Assembly (NCBI GenBank): GCA_028023455.1
Contig: JAQFVV010000187.1
Span: 434,001-498,000 of the forward strand
Reading direction: 5' to 3'
DNA: 64,000 nucleotides
Source: Epiperipatus broadwayi
Taxonomy: Eukaryota; Onychophora; Udeonychophora; Euonychophora; Peripatidae
Position 1 is the first letter of the stretch; each line of letters begins with the position of its first letter. Positions 12,160-26,200 of this stretch are shown here, piece after piece. The position numbers and the translations under genes are program-made. The notes beneath the pieces are model-generated. The model searched no databases and was not told where the DNA came from. It saw only the letters and a list, made by a program, of their open reading frames with translations.

Positions 12160-14079
12160 TTCCATATAACAGCATTAACTATTTTCTATAACCTTTTTAC
12201 AGAAATAAAAATACTGACAATTTTCTAATACAGTATCAATCATTTTATTTATAAGTAAAAAATAACAAAAACAAATAAATCTTTATTGCTAATATCTTGG
12301 AGCATGTCTTTTTGAAAGATAACAATTAAAGCACTATCATATTGAAATTTTTTTTATAAAGCATACTACTTTATTCTGATACAAATAAATTAAAAACACT
12401 TCAAAATAGTATCAAAATAGATATAAGGTCCCTTAAATCAATAAGACTTAATGAAGTTTAAAAATTTTATCTGACTTCATAGTTGTATTAAACAAGATAC
12501 CCGTTTAACTTAATGATGTATGAAATTATTGCTTTTAAAAATTTTGTAATTTTGTATGAAATATCTATAAAATGTTAAACAATACTTTGGACATAATGTT
12601 TATTATAATTTAAAGCAAACTTTAATTATGACTATGTTCGATATTAATATCAATCCATATTTTCATTTTTTTTAAATATATATCTTTAAAATTTTAAAAT
12701 TCATAATCATACTTTTATTAGAGCAAAAAATTGACAATTATATTCATAAACGAAAGATATTTGATAAAAGATATGTGATTGATAGAATGATTGGTCATAT
12801 TCTTCTTAGTTCATAGAGCAATTTGACCGAGTAATTCAGAAAAAAAGATGAGAGTTTAGCAAATTAAGGTTAATGGCTAGCATACCAATGAAATAAAAAC
12901 TGTCTTGGCAATTATCAGATGTTCTGAATATGTTAGGTTATAACAGCAATGGAAAAAAGTAATAAAAGGAAACAATTCAAGCAAGAACATATATTTCTTT
13001 TTTCAAAAAGTAACTATGTTAAGACCTAATCTTACTTTTGCATTTCTTCACTTTTTCCAGTCTTGTTTAACTTCTCAATTTTTTAAGCTGATGTGTTCAT
13101 TCAAGATAGAAAAAATTTTAACAAGAGTTGAGGAAATGCTATTATATGTAAAATCATGGATACACTTGTTGGGAAAATTCCTTTTCCCTGCTAGTGAACA
13201 TAAATAACTCTATACCTTTAGATGCAGAGACCATACATTTGCTTCATTAAAAGAGATCAAAACACCTATTATATTTTCCTGGCAGAAAGCTCAGAAAACT
13301 AAAGAGTTCTTATATTTCATTTATATTAGAGACACATATTTCCAAATGTGTTAATTTAACACAGAATTCCAGCCGGCATGAGTCATCACATCAACCTAAT
13401 GAGATCCCTTTTCTTTATACAAATCATCATAACTGTTATTAATTGGATGATTTTACCAAGACCTTCAAATTAACAATTATTAGCAACTTTCTTGGAGAGG
13501 ATGGTCAAACTTTACTACTAAAAAAAAGTTAGTTATAATCCTTTCATTGTTCTATTATAGACAGCTATTGGAGAAACTTTTTTTCTTTCAGAGAGCTACT
13601 TAAAAATGGTTTACCTTTTTTTTTAAATCCATATAATAGTTTAATTGCTTCTATGTTATTAAAATTATTCGTGATTATGATTTGTAATATACAGTTCAAG
13701 ACATTGACAAACAATGTAAACAATTTCTGCAATGCATTTAAACTACGCTAATCACATTAGGTGGCCAAGTCATATTAAAATTGATTCAATCTAAATGCAT
13801 TGTGATAGTTATTTATCTTTTTCCATTATTTAAGATGTAAGTAGTGAAATGTCTGAGATACTGCATCACTCTTTTTCAAAAAATAAATACTTTAATAAAA
13901 TCAAAGTTTTTGAAAAGAAAATGTCAAACCAATAAAAAGCATATAAACATCACATGCTTAATGATTATTTCTTAATATATGGATAATCTTGTATCAGTTA
14001 TCGTTTGCATAAAAATTTACTCATTTAATTAATTTTTTTTAACATGCATTTAGAAATTTAAAGCAAAATATTAACTTAC
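12160..14079 (-). other. Intron or flank 3' of LRPPRC exon 7
   Basis: The donor of the last recognised exon opens at 14079 and the transcript runs leftward. No following LRPPRC exon was recognised here. The open frame at 13016-13207 on the plus strand has no recognisable family. The rest is AT-rich with short homopolymers. Confidence 0.4.
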
Positions 14080-14265
14080 TTGATTAATATCAACCAGTCT
14101 GTAAATGAAATGTTTTCCGAAAGTCATTACTTCAGGACCATAATCTGGCTTGACCAAAGAAATAAGAAGGGTATATGCAGTATCTACTTCATCTTTAAAA
14201 AGTAATCTATTTATAGAATTAATAGCTTCCTCTTTGCATGTTTCTCTAGAAAACTGGTTTAACAC
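14080..14265 (-). CDS. LRPPRC: LRPPRC exon 7 of those visible
   Basis: This exon is 186 nt, phase 0 at both ends, with 62 codons from VLNQFSRETCKEEAINS to FIYRLVDINQ. The acceptor is TTTTTTAAG before GTG TTA, and the donor is CAA|GTAAGT. The middle, DEVDTAYTLLISLVKPDYGP, aligns with the human stretch ending in SKEDGPSVFGSFF. The longer open frame continues upstream to a methionine at 14307, but the splice site fits the previous exon and the family better than that start. It is the longest coding exon in the window. Confidence 0.88.
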
Positions 14266-17200
14266 CTTAAAAAATGACATTAAAACATAGTTGATACCTA
14301 ATAACAAAAATTCATAATTTAATTAGCAACAGATATGCAACATGCACACACTACATCCATAAATTTCTATGTTGAACTAATAACAAAAAATATTAAATCT
14401 ATATGTTATAATTACAACAGATAATCCATGCACTAAGCTCTTCACCAGGCGTGAAGAAAATTGATTCACATACATAAGGCTGAACTCAGATTATCCTGGA
14501 TTCATTACTCTTCAGTTAAGAGGGATTAGATATCTATTCGTCAGCCAATTTTGGATGACTGGGTAATTTAGCAATGGCTAACAACTGGAAAAATCTAGCA
14601 TATGCTAGACATTTCTTCAGCTCTTCGATTAAATCTATAAAATTCATTTGTATTTGGACATCACAATATATTACAATTGAATAATACACTTCAAAATGAT
14701 TAACTTGATGATTTTAAATATCTGAAGTTTATCCGCTTTATAATTCAAACTGATAAAAAAAATTAGTTAAGACTGCACATGCACCTGGTGAGTCATTCTA
14801 CAGTTCTTTAAAATGATAGAAGCTATTTTATCCTACCCTAAAATGAAGATTCTTATCTTTTTTTTTTTTCTAAATTGCATATTTTTTTAAAGTTTTAGCC
14901 TAAGGTTTATCTTTAATAATAGTGAAATAGTATAAATAATATCATAAACAGTTGATAGTCATAGATTACAGTAAATATTTTAATTTTTCTTTTTAATATA
15001 TGGAAATTTATTTTGTAGAAGATAAAATGATTATACTATCATCATCTTTAAAAAATAAAATAAAAGTGTCAATCTATACAAGCATTTGCCAACATAGAGG
15101 TATATTTGTAGTCATTAACATAAGTTCCAAACACAGACAGTTATCATTTATATTTGCACTTTGTAAATTTATAAAGATCTGAATTATTATTTCAAAACTA
15201 TGTTCCAAAAGTTGAAGGTATTACATTTCTATAATCTTAAAAAATAATTTCCAGTGGATAATTTGAGATGTAACTATATATATATATTTCAACTTTATTG
15301 TTAAAAGAAGGATGCCTTGACAACAGTTTGAAATTCTTGATTGTTATTGATATTGTGATTGTCTAAGAATTGACTGGTTTTTAATGATATATATTTAGTA
15401 ACCTTTGCTTTTGCCAGTGAAGCTAGACTTTCAGCTATTTCATCTATTTAAATATATACACAAAAAAAACAAAAAGGGAAATTTTTCAATAACTTAATTT
15501 TATTGAAGTTAGCTTTATCAAAGCTTTTTAATTAGATGCAAATTATAGTTGAGGTAATTTTCAAGTGTTTAAACTAAAGATGTATTTTTCTATTTAGTAA
15601 GAAATTAGTACTAAAAACTAGGATTGCTTTCATAAAGTTCTTAGTATCTCAAAATTTTAGTATTTGAATTAAAAATAATATTAATCATGTCTAAATCTTT
15701 AATATCAGATATTAAAATTAATTTGATTACTTACAATAGAGCATTTCTATTCAAATTAACTATTAGTAAGAGTACATTCTTCAAGCTAATATTATTAAGA
15801 TTATATTAGTAAAAATAGAGCTGGGTTAGTTGATTTAAAAGACAAAGAGTAACTTATTAATATTAATAAGAGTTGTTAATTTNNNNNNNNNNNNNNNNNN
15901 NNNNNNNNNNNNNNNNNNNNNNNNNNNNNNNNNNNNNNNNNNNNNNNNNNNNNNNNNNNNNNNNNNNNNNNNNNNNNNNNNNNNNNNNNNNNNNNNNNNN
16001 NNNNNNNNNNNNNNNNNNNNNNNNNNNNNNNNNNNNNNNNNNNNNNNNNNNNNNNNNNNNNNNNNNNNNNNNNNNNNNNNNNNNNNNNNNNNNNNNNNNN
16101 NNNNNNNNNNNNNNNNNNNNNNNNNNNNNNNNNNNNNNNNNNNNNNNNNNNNNNNNNNNNNNNNNNNNNNNNNNNNNNNNNNNNNNNNNNNNNNNNNNNN
16201 NNNNNNNNNNNNNNNNNNNNNNNNNNNNNNNNNNNNNNNNNNNNNNNNNNNNNNNNNNNNNNNNNNNNNNNNNNNNNNNNNNNNNNNNNNNNNNNNNNNN
16301 NNNNNNNNNNNNNNNNNNNNNNNNNNNNNNNNNNNNNNNNNNNNNNNNNNNNNNNNNNNNNNNNNNNNNNNNNNNNNNNNNNAAGAGTAACTTATTAATA
16401 TTAATAAGAGTTGTTAATTTTCAAGTAATATAACTTAAGTGTAGATGTGTGTGAATATGCTTGCATTTATTAATTTTAGTTTACACTTCTGTTTTATAAT
16501 GTTAAATATCATTTTAAAAACCTTTAATTTAATTGAATGTTAAATTAAATTCTAGTAAACTTCTAATTTATTTATTTAATATAGACTAAAATAATTATAA
16601 AAGAATGAAAGAATATTTTTTTCAAAACAATATATTTTATTTTGTTGTATTTTATTTTTGTTTTACCATAATGATTTTAGTTTCTTAAATAATTAATTCA
16701 GACAGCATGTGTTGATTAAGACATCTGAAAGATATGTAAATGAGTTCTATTTTTAGTTATATTCTACAAATACAAAATTGACCTTCAAACCTTAAAGTGG
16801 GAAGATTAAAGGAAGTGGTAAAAAGATGTTTTTTTCCATCAATCAAATGGAGTCACATGACTAAGAATATAAAAGACGTACACACACACACACACCAAAC
16901 TTATCTACAAAGCTACTGAACTTCTACTAGAAAAACACAAACATGAAGGAGAAAGGAATACAACCATAGAATTAATTATCAATTCAAATTTTTAAATTAT
17001 TTTATTTTATAAAATAAGATATATCCTTAAGAAATCTTTAATTCAGTACTAAAATTTAAGCTGAAGTCGCTGAAAATCCAAAAATCAACACTATTCAAAA
17101 GGAAAAGCAAAATGGAAAGGTTAAAGAATTATTCACTCATAGTTGAAGTATATCTTTGATACTGGTATGCCAAGGAAATTACATATGGCTTGCCCTGTTC

Positions 17201-20200
17201 ATGTAAGAATTCTTTATTATTTTTAATCTCATACTTGCAACTGAACTCTATTATAGATATAACATCCCTTACATCTTAAGAATAATATTATTGGAAACTT
17301 ATATTTTACAATATTTAGGACAGCACATTAATGCTTTAAAAATGCTTATTTCAATATTTAAAAAACATTGAAAGAGCAATAAATTATCAAAGACTTTAAA
17401 ATGCTTTATTTTTGATAATATTTTGAAATATACTGTTTCAATATTCTTTGATAAAAACTTTTTCTCTTGGATAAATTTATTTTTTTTAATAAATGTAACT
17501 ATTTATTCTAGATTGGTAAACTTTTTGTGTTATATTTAAGAATGACATTTTTATTGTTTTTCATAACTAGTCATTTTGCTGACTAGAAGAAAGAAAAAAA
17601 ATACTTCAATTTTATGCTCGAGATAAATTGAATAAGAGAAAATGTATTTTAAATCTACAAAATAAAGATTTGTCAGCTTATTCTTATAGTGTAAAGACAT
17701 TACCTTAATATATCTAGTGAATTACGATTACAAATTAAATGCAATCAACTTTCAATAAAATCTACTTTATCATATACTTTATGACTAATGTTGATGCATA
17801 AAAATGTGATTATGAAACCCACTTATCTTTCACTCTCTCTCACTCTCTCTCTCTAAAAGAAAACTTGCTTGTTTTAAAAGAAATATTTACTCACAGATAT
17901 CTATGTTTGAATATATTTCCCGGGATAAGTAATTAAAAAACCAACTTAACACTATAACATAAATTATTGTCGCCTGACTAATTTACTTATGTTTAAATAT
18001 TTTCATGAAATTGAATGGCCATCATTACTATATTTGTATGTACTTATGTTTTAAGAGGCTGCAAAAAGGAGTTGCTGTTAACTGAAATGAGACCCTTTCA
18101 TTCCTCTTGGAGGCCTTAAAGGAACTAAGCAGGGTGAATTCCTAAATGTCCACTCCACACATTCTTGTCATTGCAGCTGTTATCAGTATGTAATTAATCA
18201 TATAGTATACAAACATGGATGAGCTACTTATCAACATGCATTAGCCAGTGTGGTGAGTTTATTGGCTTTTTAAGCTCTTGAGTTTAAGATCAAGAACACC
18301 ATGTTCTGTCTTCTCAGTTCATTGATAAGGTAGAATGAATGTGTATGAATAAAAAAAATTTTCTTCTAATAAATATATACAATCATTACAGACAAAAATA
18401 AATCATAATCCTTATTCCTAGGAGGCTGTAAAGTTACCAGCAAGGCAGCAGTTGCTGGCCAAAGGTGGAGGATCATAAAAGTCCCAACTGCAGACACAGG
18501 CTGCCATTTGACGATGACTTTTTTGTTTAGGTGCTTACAACTGCAGATCTTTCAAGTGAAGAAAGATTGCAAGAATTGAAAGAACTTTCTTATATTAAAT
18601 GGGACATTATTGGACTTTGTGAAGTTAGAAGAAAGAGTGAAGGGACAATTGATTTAAAAAGTGGACATGTATTCTACCAAAAAGACACAAATATTGAAAG
18701 TAGAAGTGGAGTAGGATCCATTATAAATAAAACATGGAAAAACAACAATGTGTAGATCAATGGTGTTTCAGACAGAATGGCAAGATTAATTATTCAACTT
18801 AATAGCAGATATCAATACAAATAATTCAGGTTTATGCCCTAATAAGTTCTCATAATGATGAAATAGTAGAAGATTTTTATGTGGATGTACAAAAAGCTTT
18901 TGATCAGACCAATCAACATTTTAAAATTGCTATGGGAGACTTTAATCCTAGAATTGGTAAACAAATGAAAGTTCTGTAGGTAATTTTGGTTATGGTAATA
19001 GAAATGAGAGATCATAGACTTGTAGAATTTGCAGGAAAAAAAAAAACCTTTATATTACGAATTCTTCTTTTGAGAAAAATGTTAAAAGGAAATAGACATG
19101 AAAGCATCCAAATGAAAGTACAGCAGAATTAAATTATATTTTGACTAACAGAAAATACATATTTCAAGATTGTAATGTCCTTAATAAATTTAACACAGGA
19201 AGTAATAATCAATTAATAAGATGTAAGATACATGTTAATGCAAAACTAAAGACAAAAATTATTATGAAAAACAATATTCATGTTGATATTCCTAATCTTC
19301 GGAAACATTATAATGAATTTAAATTAGAACTTGCAAATAGTTTTCAAATATTAGATTTTGACAATGATTCAGATTTGAATAAAATTAAAAGGAAAATAAT
19401 GATACTCTTTTAAAAATTGCAACAAAGATAGCTGGTAAAAAAATGCAGCTATTGACAAATAAAATTTCTACTGAGACTAGAAAATTTATATAAAAAAGAA
19501 GGAATATGAAAATATATAAAAATGATGCATTAAAAAGGATTGAATATCTTGAATCTTGTAAAATGATGTGGAAAAGAATTGATAATGATATAAGAAAGTA
19601 TAATTGTGAACTAGCAAGGAAAGCTTTAAAAAGAGAATAAAATTACAGGCCTAATAAAGTTTTATACAAAATTTTTACCATTTAACCAACCAAAAGAACA
19701 AGCTGGATTTAAAAGTGGTTTTAGTACAGTAGAACATATCCGTTGCCATTACGCTTTGGATTTGTAAATTATGAAAAGGCATTTATATGCATTTCTTCAG
19801 TGATTAAAGCATTGAACGATCAATTTCTGAAGAATATCTATAAAAATGCAAAGCAACAATTAGATTATATAAGGATTTTAGGAAGGTTAACATTGAGAAG
19901 GGTGTAAGACAGGGTGACTCCATATCTCCAAAACTTTTTACAGCAGTGCTGCATAAAATATTTTCTGGATTAAAATGAGAAGCTAAAGGAGCAAAAGTAA
20001 ATGGAGATTATTTAAGTCATTCAGATTTTGCAGAAGATGTAGTTGTTTTTTCAAATAATGTTTCAGAGCTTCAGGAAAGGTTGCAAGAATTATCAGATAA
20101 AAGTAAGAAAGTAGGACTAAAGGCAAACATTAAAAATACTAAAGTAATATTCAATGAATTTTCTCAAAAGATGAAAATAAAGATTGATTATGATGAGTTA

Positions 20201-23200
20201 GAAGAAATTAACAACTACAAATACCTAGGTCAGATTATTACTGCAGATGGAAACATAATGGATAAAATTAAACTTGGTTGGAGTGCTTTTGATAAAAATA
20301 ACTTAATATTAAAAAGAAATATATTATGTGTTTGAAAAGGAATGTTTTTAATAAATGTGTTTTACCAGTTTTTACTAATGGATCTGAGACTTAAACACTT
20401 AATAGAAGGCAATACAAAGATTTCAGATCATTCAAAGAAGTATGGAGAGATGCATGTTAATAATAATAAGAGATCAAAAATACAATACATGGGTAAGAAA
20501 ACAAACAGGTATTAATGACATTGTTGAAAGAATTAGAAGACTGAAGTGGAGTTGGCCTGGACATATTGCTAAAAGAGATGATAATAAATGGACAATTGAA
20601 ATCTTAAATGGATTCCAAGAGATTGCATAAGACCCAGAAAGAGACCATATGTGAGAATGATGGATAAAATAAGTAAGCGTACAGGAGTCATGTGGAGAAG
20701 AAGCTAGAGATCAGAGAAGATGGATTGAATTAGGAGAGACCTTCATCCTGCAGTAGATTGATAATGGTTGACAATGATGATGTTTTAAAGAAATCTTATG
20801 TTAATAATTTTCAATGCTATGCATCTATTTTAGGTTGTCTTATGCCAATAAGCAGAGAAATGTTCTATGCTTGCAAAACTGTGTCCTGGCAACTGATGAA
20901 ACCTCTAGTATTAAGAACTTTTAACACTTTAAAATTTGGTAAACAGGTTATAATTTAGAATTATAATTTGATGTATTAATATTCTTGCTTTACATGTTCT
21001 ACATGTTATTTGTTCATGGTAGTATGCAGAAGTTCCCATAGTATTGACTATTTTATTAATACTATATAATGATTTTAATGTTCTATCATTTTAAAAGTAG
21101 TTTGTTCCTTGTCATGAGCGATTTGCCTATTTTAGTGAATATTTATATGTAAACCATTAAAGATATTGTATATTCTTATTTTACTATCTACTTCAGGTTA
21201 TATTTTATTAAGTCAGATTTACAAGATGATTATCTTATCAGTTTTATACATCAGTTAATAATTATTATATTAGGAAATAATAGCAATAAACTCTCTTGAG
21301 TATTATTTTAACTTTCGATTTAGTGGGATGACAGAATTTCGACTTTTGACCAATTCGCCCCCTGGTGAATTTTTTCATAAGTATTATATGTTAAAATGCG
21401 TGTAAAACGGTATATTTTTTATATTAAATTTTCACTAAAAATTTTACGGTAGAAGGCAGGAAATTCAAAATTCCTGCTCTTACAATAGATATAAGCCGCA
21501 CCATGACATGTTCAGCCATTGTCTGTTGCCAAGGCTGTAAAACATTCGGCATTTTATGACATTGTTTAAAGAAAATAGTTCCAATGACCAAAAACGTGTT
21601 TATTTGCAAATATATTACATTTTATATATATTTTTAAATAATTTACACTATATTTATTAGATATAAAAAAATATAAATTATTAATAACTTATTTTGACTT
21701 GAGATACTTTATTTTCAAAAATATAACATATTAGCAGCGAATATAAGCATGACCTGAAGCAATTTACAAGCTTGTTTCTATGTAAGCAATCTATTTATAC
21801 TTATGAATATAAAAATATCGCAATTTTGCAATAAATATTCCAAAATTTTAAACGTTTAAAGCATAATTCGTTAGATATAAAAGAAATAAATAAATATTCA
21901 TTTGGATGTTTAAAAATAATCAAAATTTAAAAATAGTTCGTTGATTTTATAAACTGAAAATAATCTTTCTAGAAACGATGACATCTAAACTCTTTGTTTT
22001 GTTTACAATTTCATTTTTTAATATTTACAGGAACAAAATGTGAACATTTAAAATTTATTTCAGTAGTAAACAAAAATATCTATCAAATGAAGTCAAATTT
22101 ATTATTTTCAGATAAGTAATAATCATTTTATCATATATTTTATGTTGATGTATGAGACAAACAAAAACTCAGAAAATGCAGACCTTGAGAGGGTTAAGGT
22201 TACCTTGCCAATTTATATTTCCAATGGATAGTAGCCTCATCTCTCTCTTGATGATATTGATTTTTGCTAGGATATATATTTTATAGAGATAGTAGCCTCG
22301 TTTGTTATGGTATTTTTCCATGAGTGGTAAGTATTTTCATATTTCATGTTTGCAATCTTTATTTGAGGTAACCTGTATTGTTTTAGTATTTGAAATGTTC
22401 CAATCCCACTTTTCTCATATATTCAGACACAAAGATCCTGGCATATGTTTTCCCTCAGAATGTAGGTGCACCTTTTGAGTTCATGGCATCACTAAATTCA
22501 TTGCCTTATTGATCTTTTTCTCTAGGAAGTATTATATTTTATATTACAACCACATATGGTATACAATATATCTTTATTATTATGGCAATTGATATGGTTG
22601 TTTTTTGTGAAGAGTGTCATCTTCTCTTCAGGTGCACTTTTGACTACTCTTAGTGTAGATAAGAGATGGTCCTGATGTGTAAATCTGTTCTGCTATGCTT
22701 TGCCAGCATTACAGAATATGAAACTGATAATTACTTTATTTAAAATTTCAAAATTGTATTTATAAGCCTAAATAAGTAATATACATCATCACCATCCAGT
22801 ATCAAGTCATCACTTGATAATACATGAATAATATTTAGATTTACTCATTGTTGGGGACAATATTATAGAGTGATTGTATGCAAATATGGAACTTCTTAAA
22901 ATAATGCATAAGTTAGTAAAAAATTTATCAGTTAGAAAGATGTAGAATTATTGAAATAATGTTTATATTAATAAAACTTTATCAGGCAGAAGAATGTAAA
23001 ACTTGTACAATAATGCATATGTTAATAAAACTTTTGTCATTTAGGAAGGTATAGAAGTTTTGTAATAATACTACCTATATTAATTTAAACTTTGTTAATC
23101 AGGAAATGTGAAACTTCTTGTAACAGTACTCATGTACATATGGTTTATATCAGTCAACCAAAATAAACAAAAGTTAATTAACATTTAATTCATTAATTTA

Positions 23201-26200
23201 TTTGTTCATGGGTTTAAACTGCAAACTTTGAAATTGTGTACCTCCAATGTAGTAAAATTGCACTGGATTGTATTTAAACATCCCATTTAAATTTTGTGGA
23301 TTCCAGCAAGTTATTGTTGAATTGCTTATTGTAAATAAATGTTATATTTGGTTATTAAGATCTCAATTTCATCTTATTCACATATCATTTATCCAGAAAT
23401 GTAAATATTATATAATTCATGATGCAATTATATTTTTTTCTAGTTAATTAGAATACATTCACATAAATTAAAGATAATAAATCACTTAGTTATAATGATT
23501 TATAGATATTAAGAATGCATCTAAGGAACAAAATATTTATCCATTTTCTAAAAATTTTTACTGATCACTATAATTTAATTGCAATTATTTAAAAAAGGCT
23601 GCTCTTATAATAAACTATTATCTGCTTCATTTAAGATTATTAGCTGATTACCATAATCAATTGAAATTATTAAATTGTTTGTCTAAATTTATAAGAAAAA
23701 TTTGTTTAAGTTGTTAATAGAGTATTTTGAGTGGCCAAAAAATCCTTTATCCCCTCTTGGTATTCGAAGGCTATCCTAGGAGATAATTATATTATTCTAA
23801 ATTAAGAGTTTCTATGCATTTTATTTTAATTAAAATATTTTTTCTATTAAAATTTACTATTTTTATTATTATTGTACAGAAGATAGATATGATCTTTGGA
23901 ATGTGTCTCCTCATACTTTTCACTAGGATACCAATCATTTGCTTAACAACTTATAAATAAAATAAAAGACTGAGAAACTTAATACTAAAAATATATATAA
24001 TGATCTTGCTATTATAATTCAGTGATGAGAAGAAATTATATTTATATAAAAGAAATTATTATGAAAAGTTTAATGGCACAAACAGAAAAATAAGATTTAA
24101 GAACATGATTATTCTTTACTTAAAATCTTGAACTGTGGATCTGATCATGGCAATAAGATATTGGAATAATGGTTGTGAAGTGTAAGATTATATATTGGAT
24201 GGGGATAATAAAAAAATTTATTATGAAAAAGAGAAGGTATTATAACTGAACTAGTCTTGGTGTATGCTTTAATATTAAAAACTTCAATAGTTTAAGAATG
24301 AGTTGAGAATTTTACTCCTCTTAATTTTATTTTTAGTAATTATTAAGCTATTTATAATAATTAGTTATTATTATTTTGATCCCTGTAGCTCTTGTTATTA
24401 CTGGCATATATCACTAATAGATAACTCTGAGCTTAACTGAATATGATATTTATAATTTTGGCTAAATGTTGTGTTGACCTTTTATAGATATTTTTTGCCA
24501 TTATCATTATTATCTTATCATCATTGCTTTCATTGGTTATAATATATATATATATATATCAGAAGAGACGAACTCAGACTCTTAAACTCCTTACAGCTAT
24601 GCGCTCCACCTTGTACAACCGATACACATACATGTGAAAAAAATGATCTCCAATATATGTATTTCATGCTGAACCAACACTCATCAGGTGGTCCAGATTA
24701 CTATCTCCCACACCAGTAGTGCCCAACCTTTAACTTGACGCGAGCCAGTTGAGAATTTATAAAAATTTGGGGAGCCACAATTATATATTACATTTTTCAT
24801 ATTACATTTATAAACATGGTACTTGGGTACTAAACCTGCAATATAGGGAGATAGGTGAGGGGGGGGGACGGCCTATTCACATTGGTATCAATCCGCCGTT
24901 TCTAATGTGGCCAAAATAACGTGTACACGGATCTTTCTCGATGAAAACATCAATATATACAGCAAAATATATATGTGTACACGAATCTATCTCGATAAAA
25001 ACAACTATTTACAGCACTAAACATCAATATATATATATACAGCAAAATATATACGTGTACACGGATAAAAACAATTGTTTACAGCACTAAACATTGATAT
25101 ATACAGCAAAATATATACGTGTACATGGATCTATCTCGATAAAAACTATTTCCAGCACTAAACACAATATATATACAGCACCAAACCAAACGTCTATAAG
25201 GATCTTTCTCGATAAAAACAACAATATATACAAGAGCACTAAACACAATATATATATAGCACCAAACCAAACGTGTACAGCAAAAAAAAAAAATGGTGTA
25301 ATATGTTAAAAAGAAAAAAAAATGTACATTTTATTTATTAAAAATTTGGTAACATACATATAAATTACAATTACAGAAAAAATATATTTTATTTAATGTG
25401 AAACCTGACACTGCATATCGTTATTGTTTGTATTGTAAAAATGTTTACTTTTTTGAAGAGTGCAATTCGAGCCACATTAAACAGTTACGCGAGCCACATG
25501 TGACTCACGAGCTACGGGTTGGGCATCCCTGTCCCACACATATATACAATCAATGCACAGATTATATTAAGATAACAAATATTCAAACCTTAATGGACAA
25601 ATTTCAATCTTCTCCAACTTTTCAGCCATCCACATCATTGAAAATCTAATGATGGAACACTCAAAGCCCTTGTTGATGCCAATATTATTGTCATAACCAT
25701 GTTGACTTTAAATTATTCTGATCCCTCACATATAGAACCTTAATATGTCCATTTAAATACACAGAAGAGGGACAGGCTATGTAACATTTAAATATAAGTA
25801 TATTGTATATACTGAGCTCAATATAATTAGAAGGGATTTGAACTCGATTTTCAAACTTCCTATATCTTTTCTGTGTATTTAAATGGACATATTAAGGTCC
25901 TATATGTAAGATATCTGAATGACTTAAAGTCAACGTGGATATGACAATAATATTGGCATCAGCAAGGGCTTTGAGTATTCCATCATTGGATTTTCAATGA
26001 TACAGATGGCTGAAGAGTTGGAAGATGGAAAAGACAGAAGTTTGTCCATCAAAGTTTGAAGATTTGCTATCTTAATATAAACTGAGCACTGATAGTATAT
26101 AAATGTGGGAGATGGTGATCTGGACCAAATGATGAGTGGCTGGTTCAGTATGAAATGTGTATATTGGAGATAAATTATCTTTTTCATTATGTATGTGGTC

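Noticed and set aside
15873-16433. 186-residue open frame over the N run
   Set aside because: It is almost entirely N; only a few real codons at each edge.
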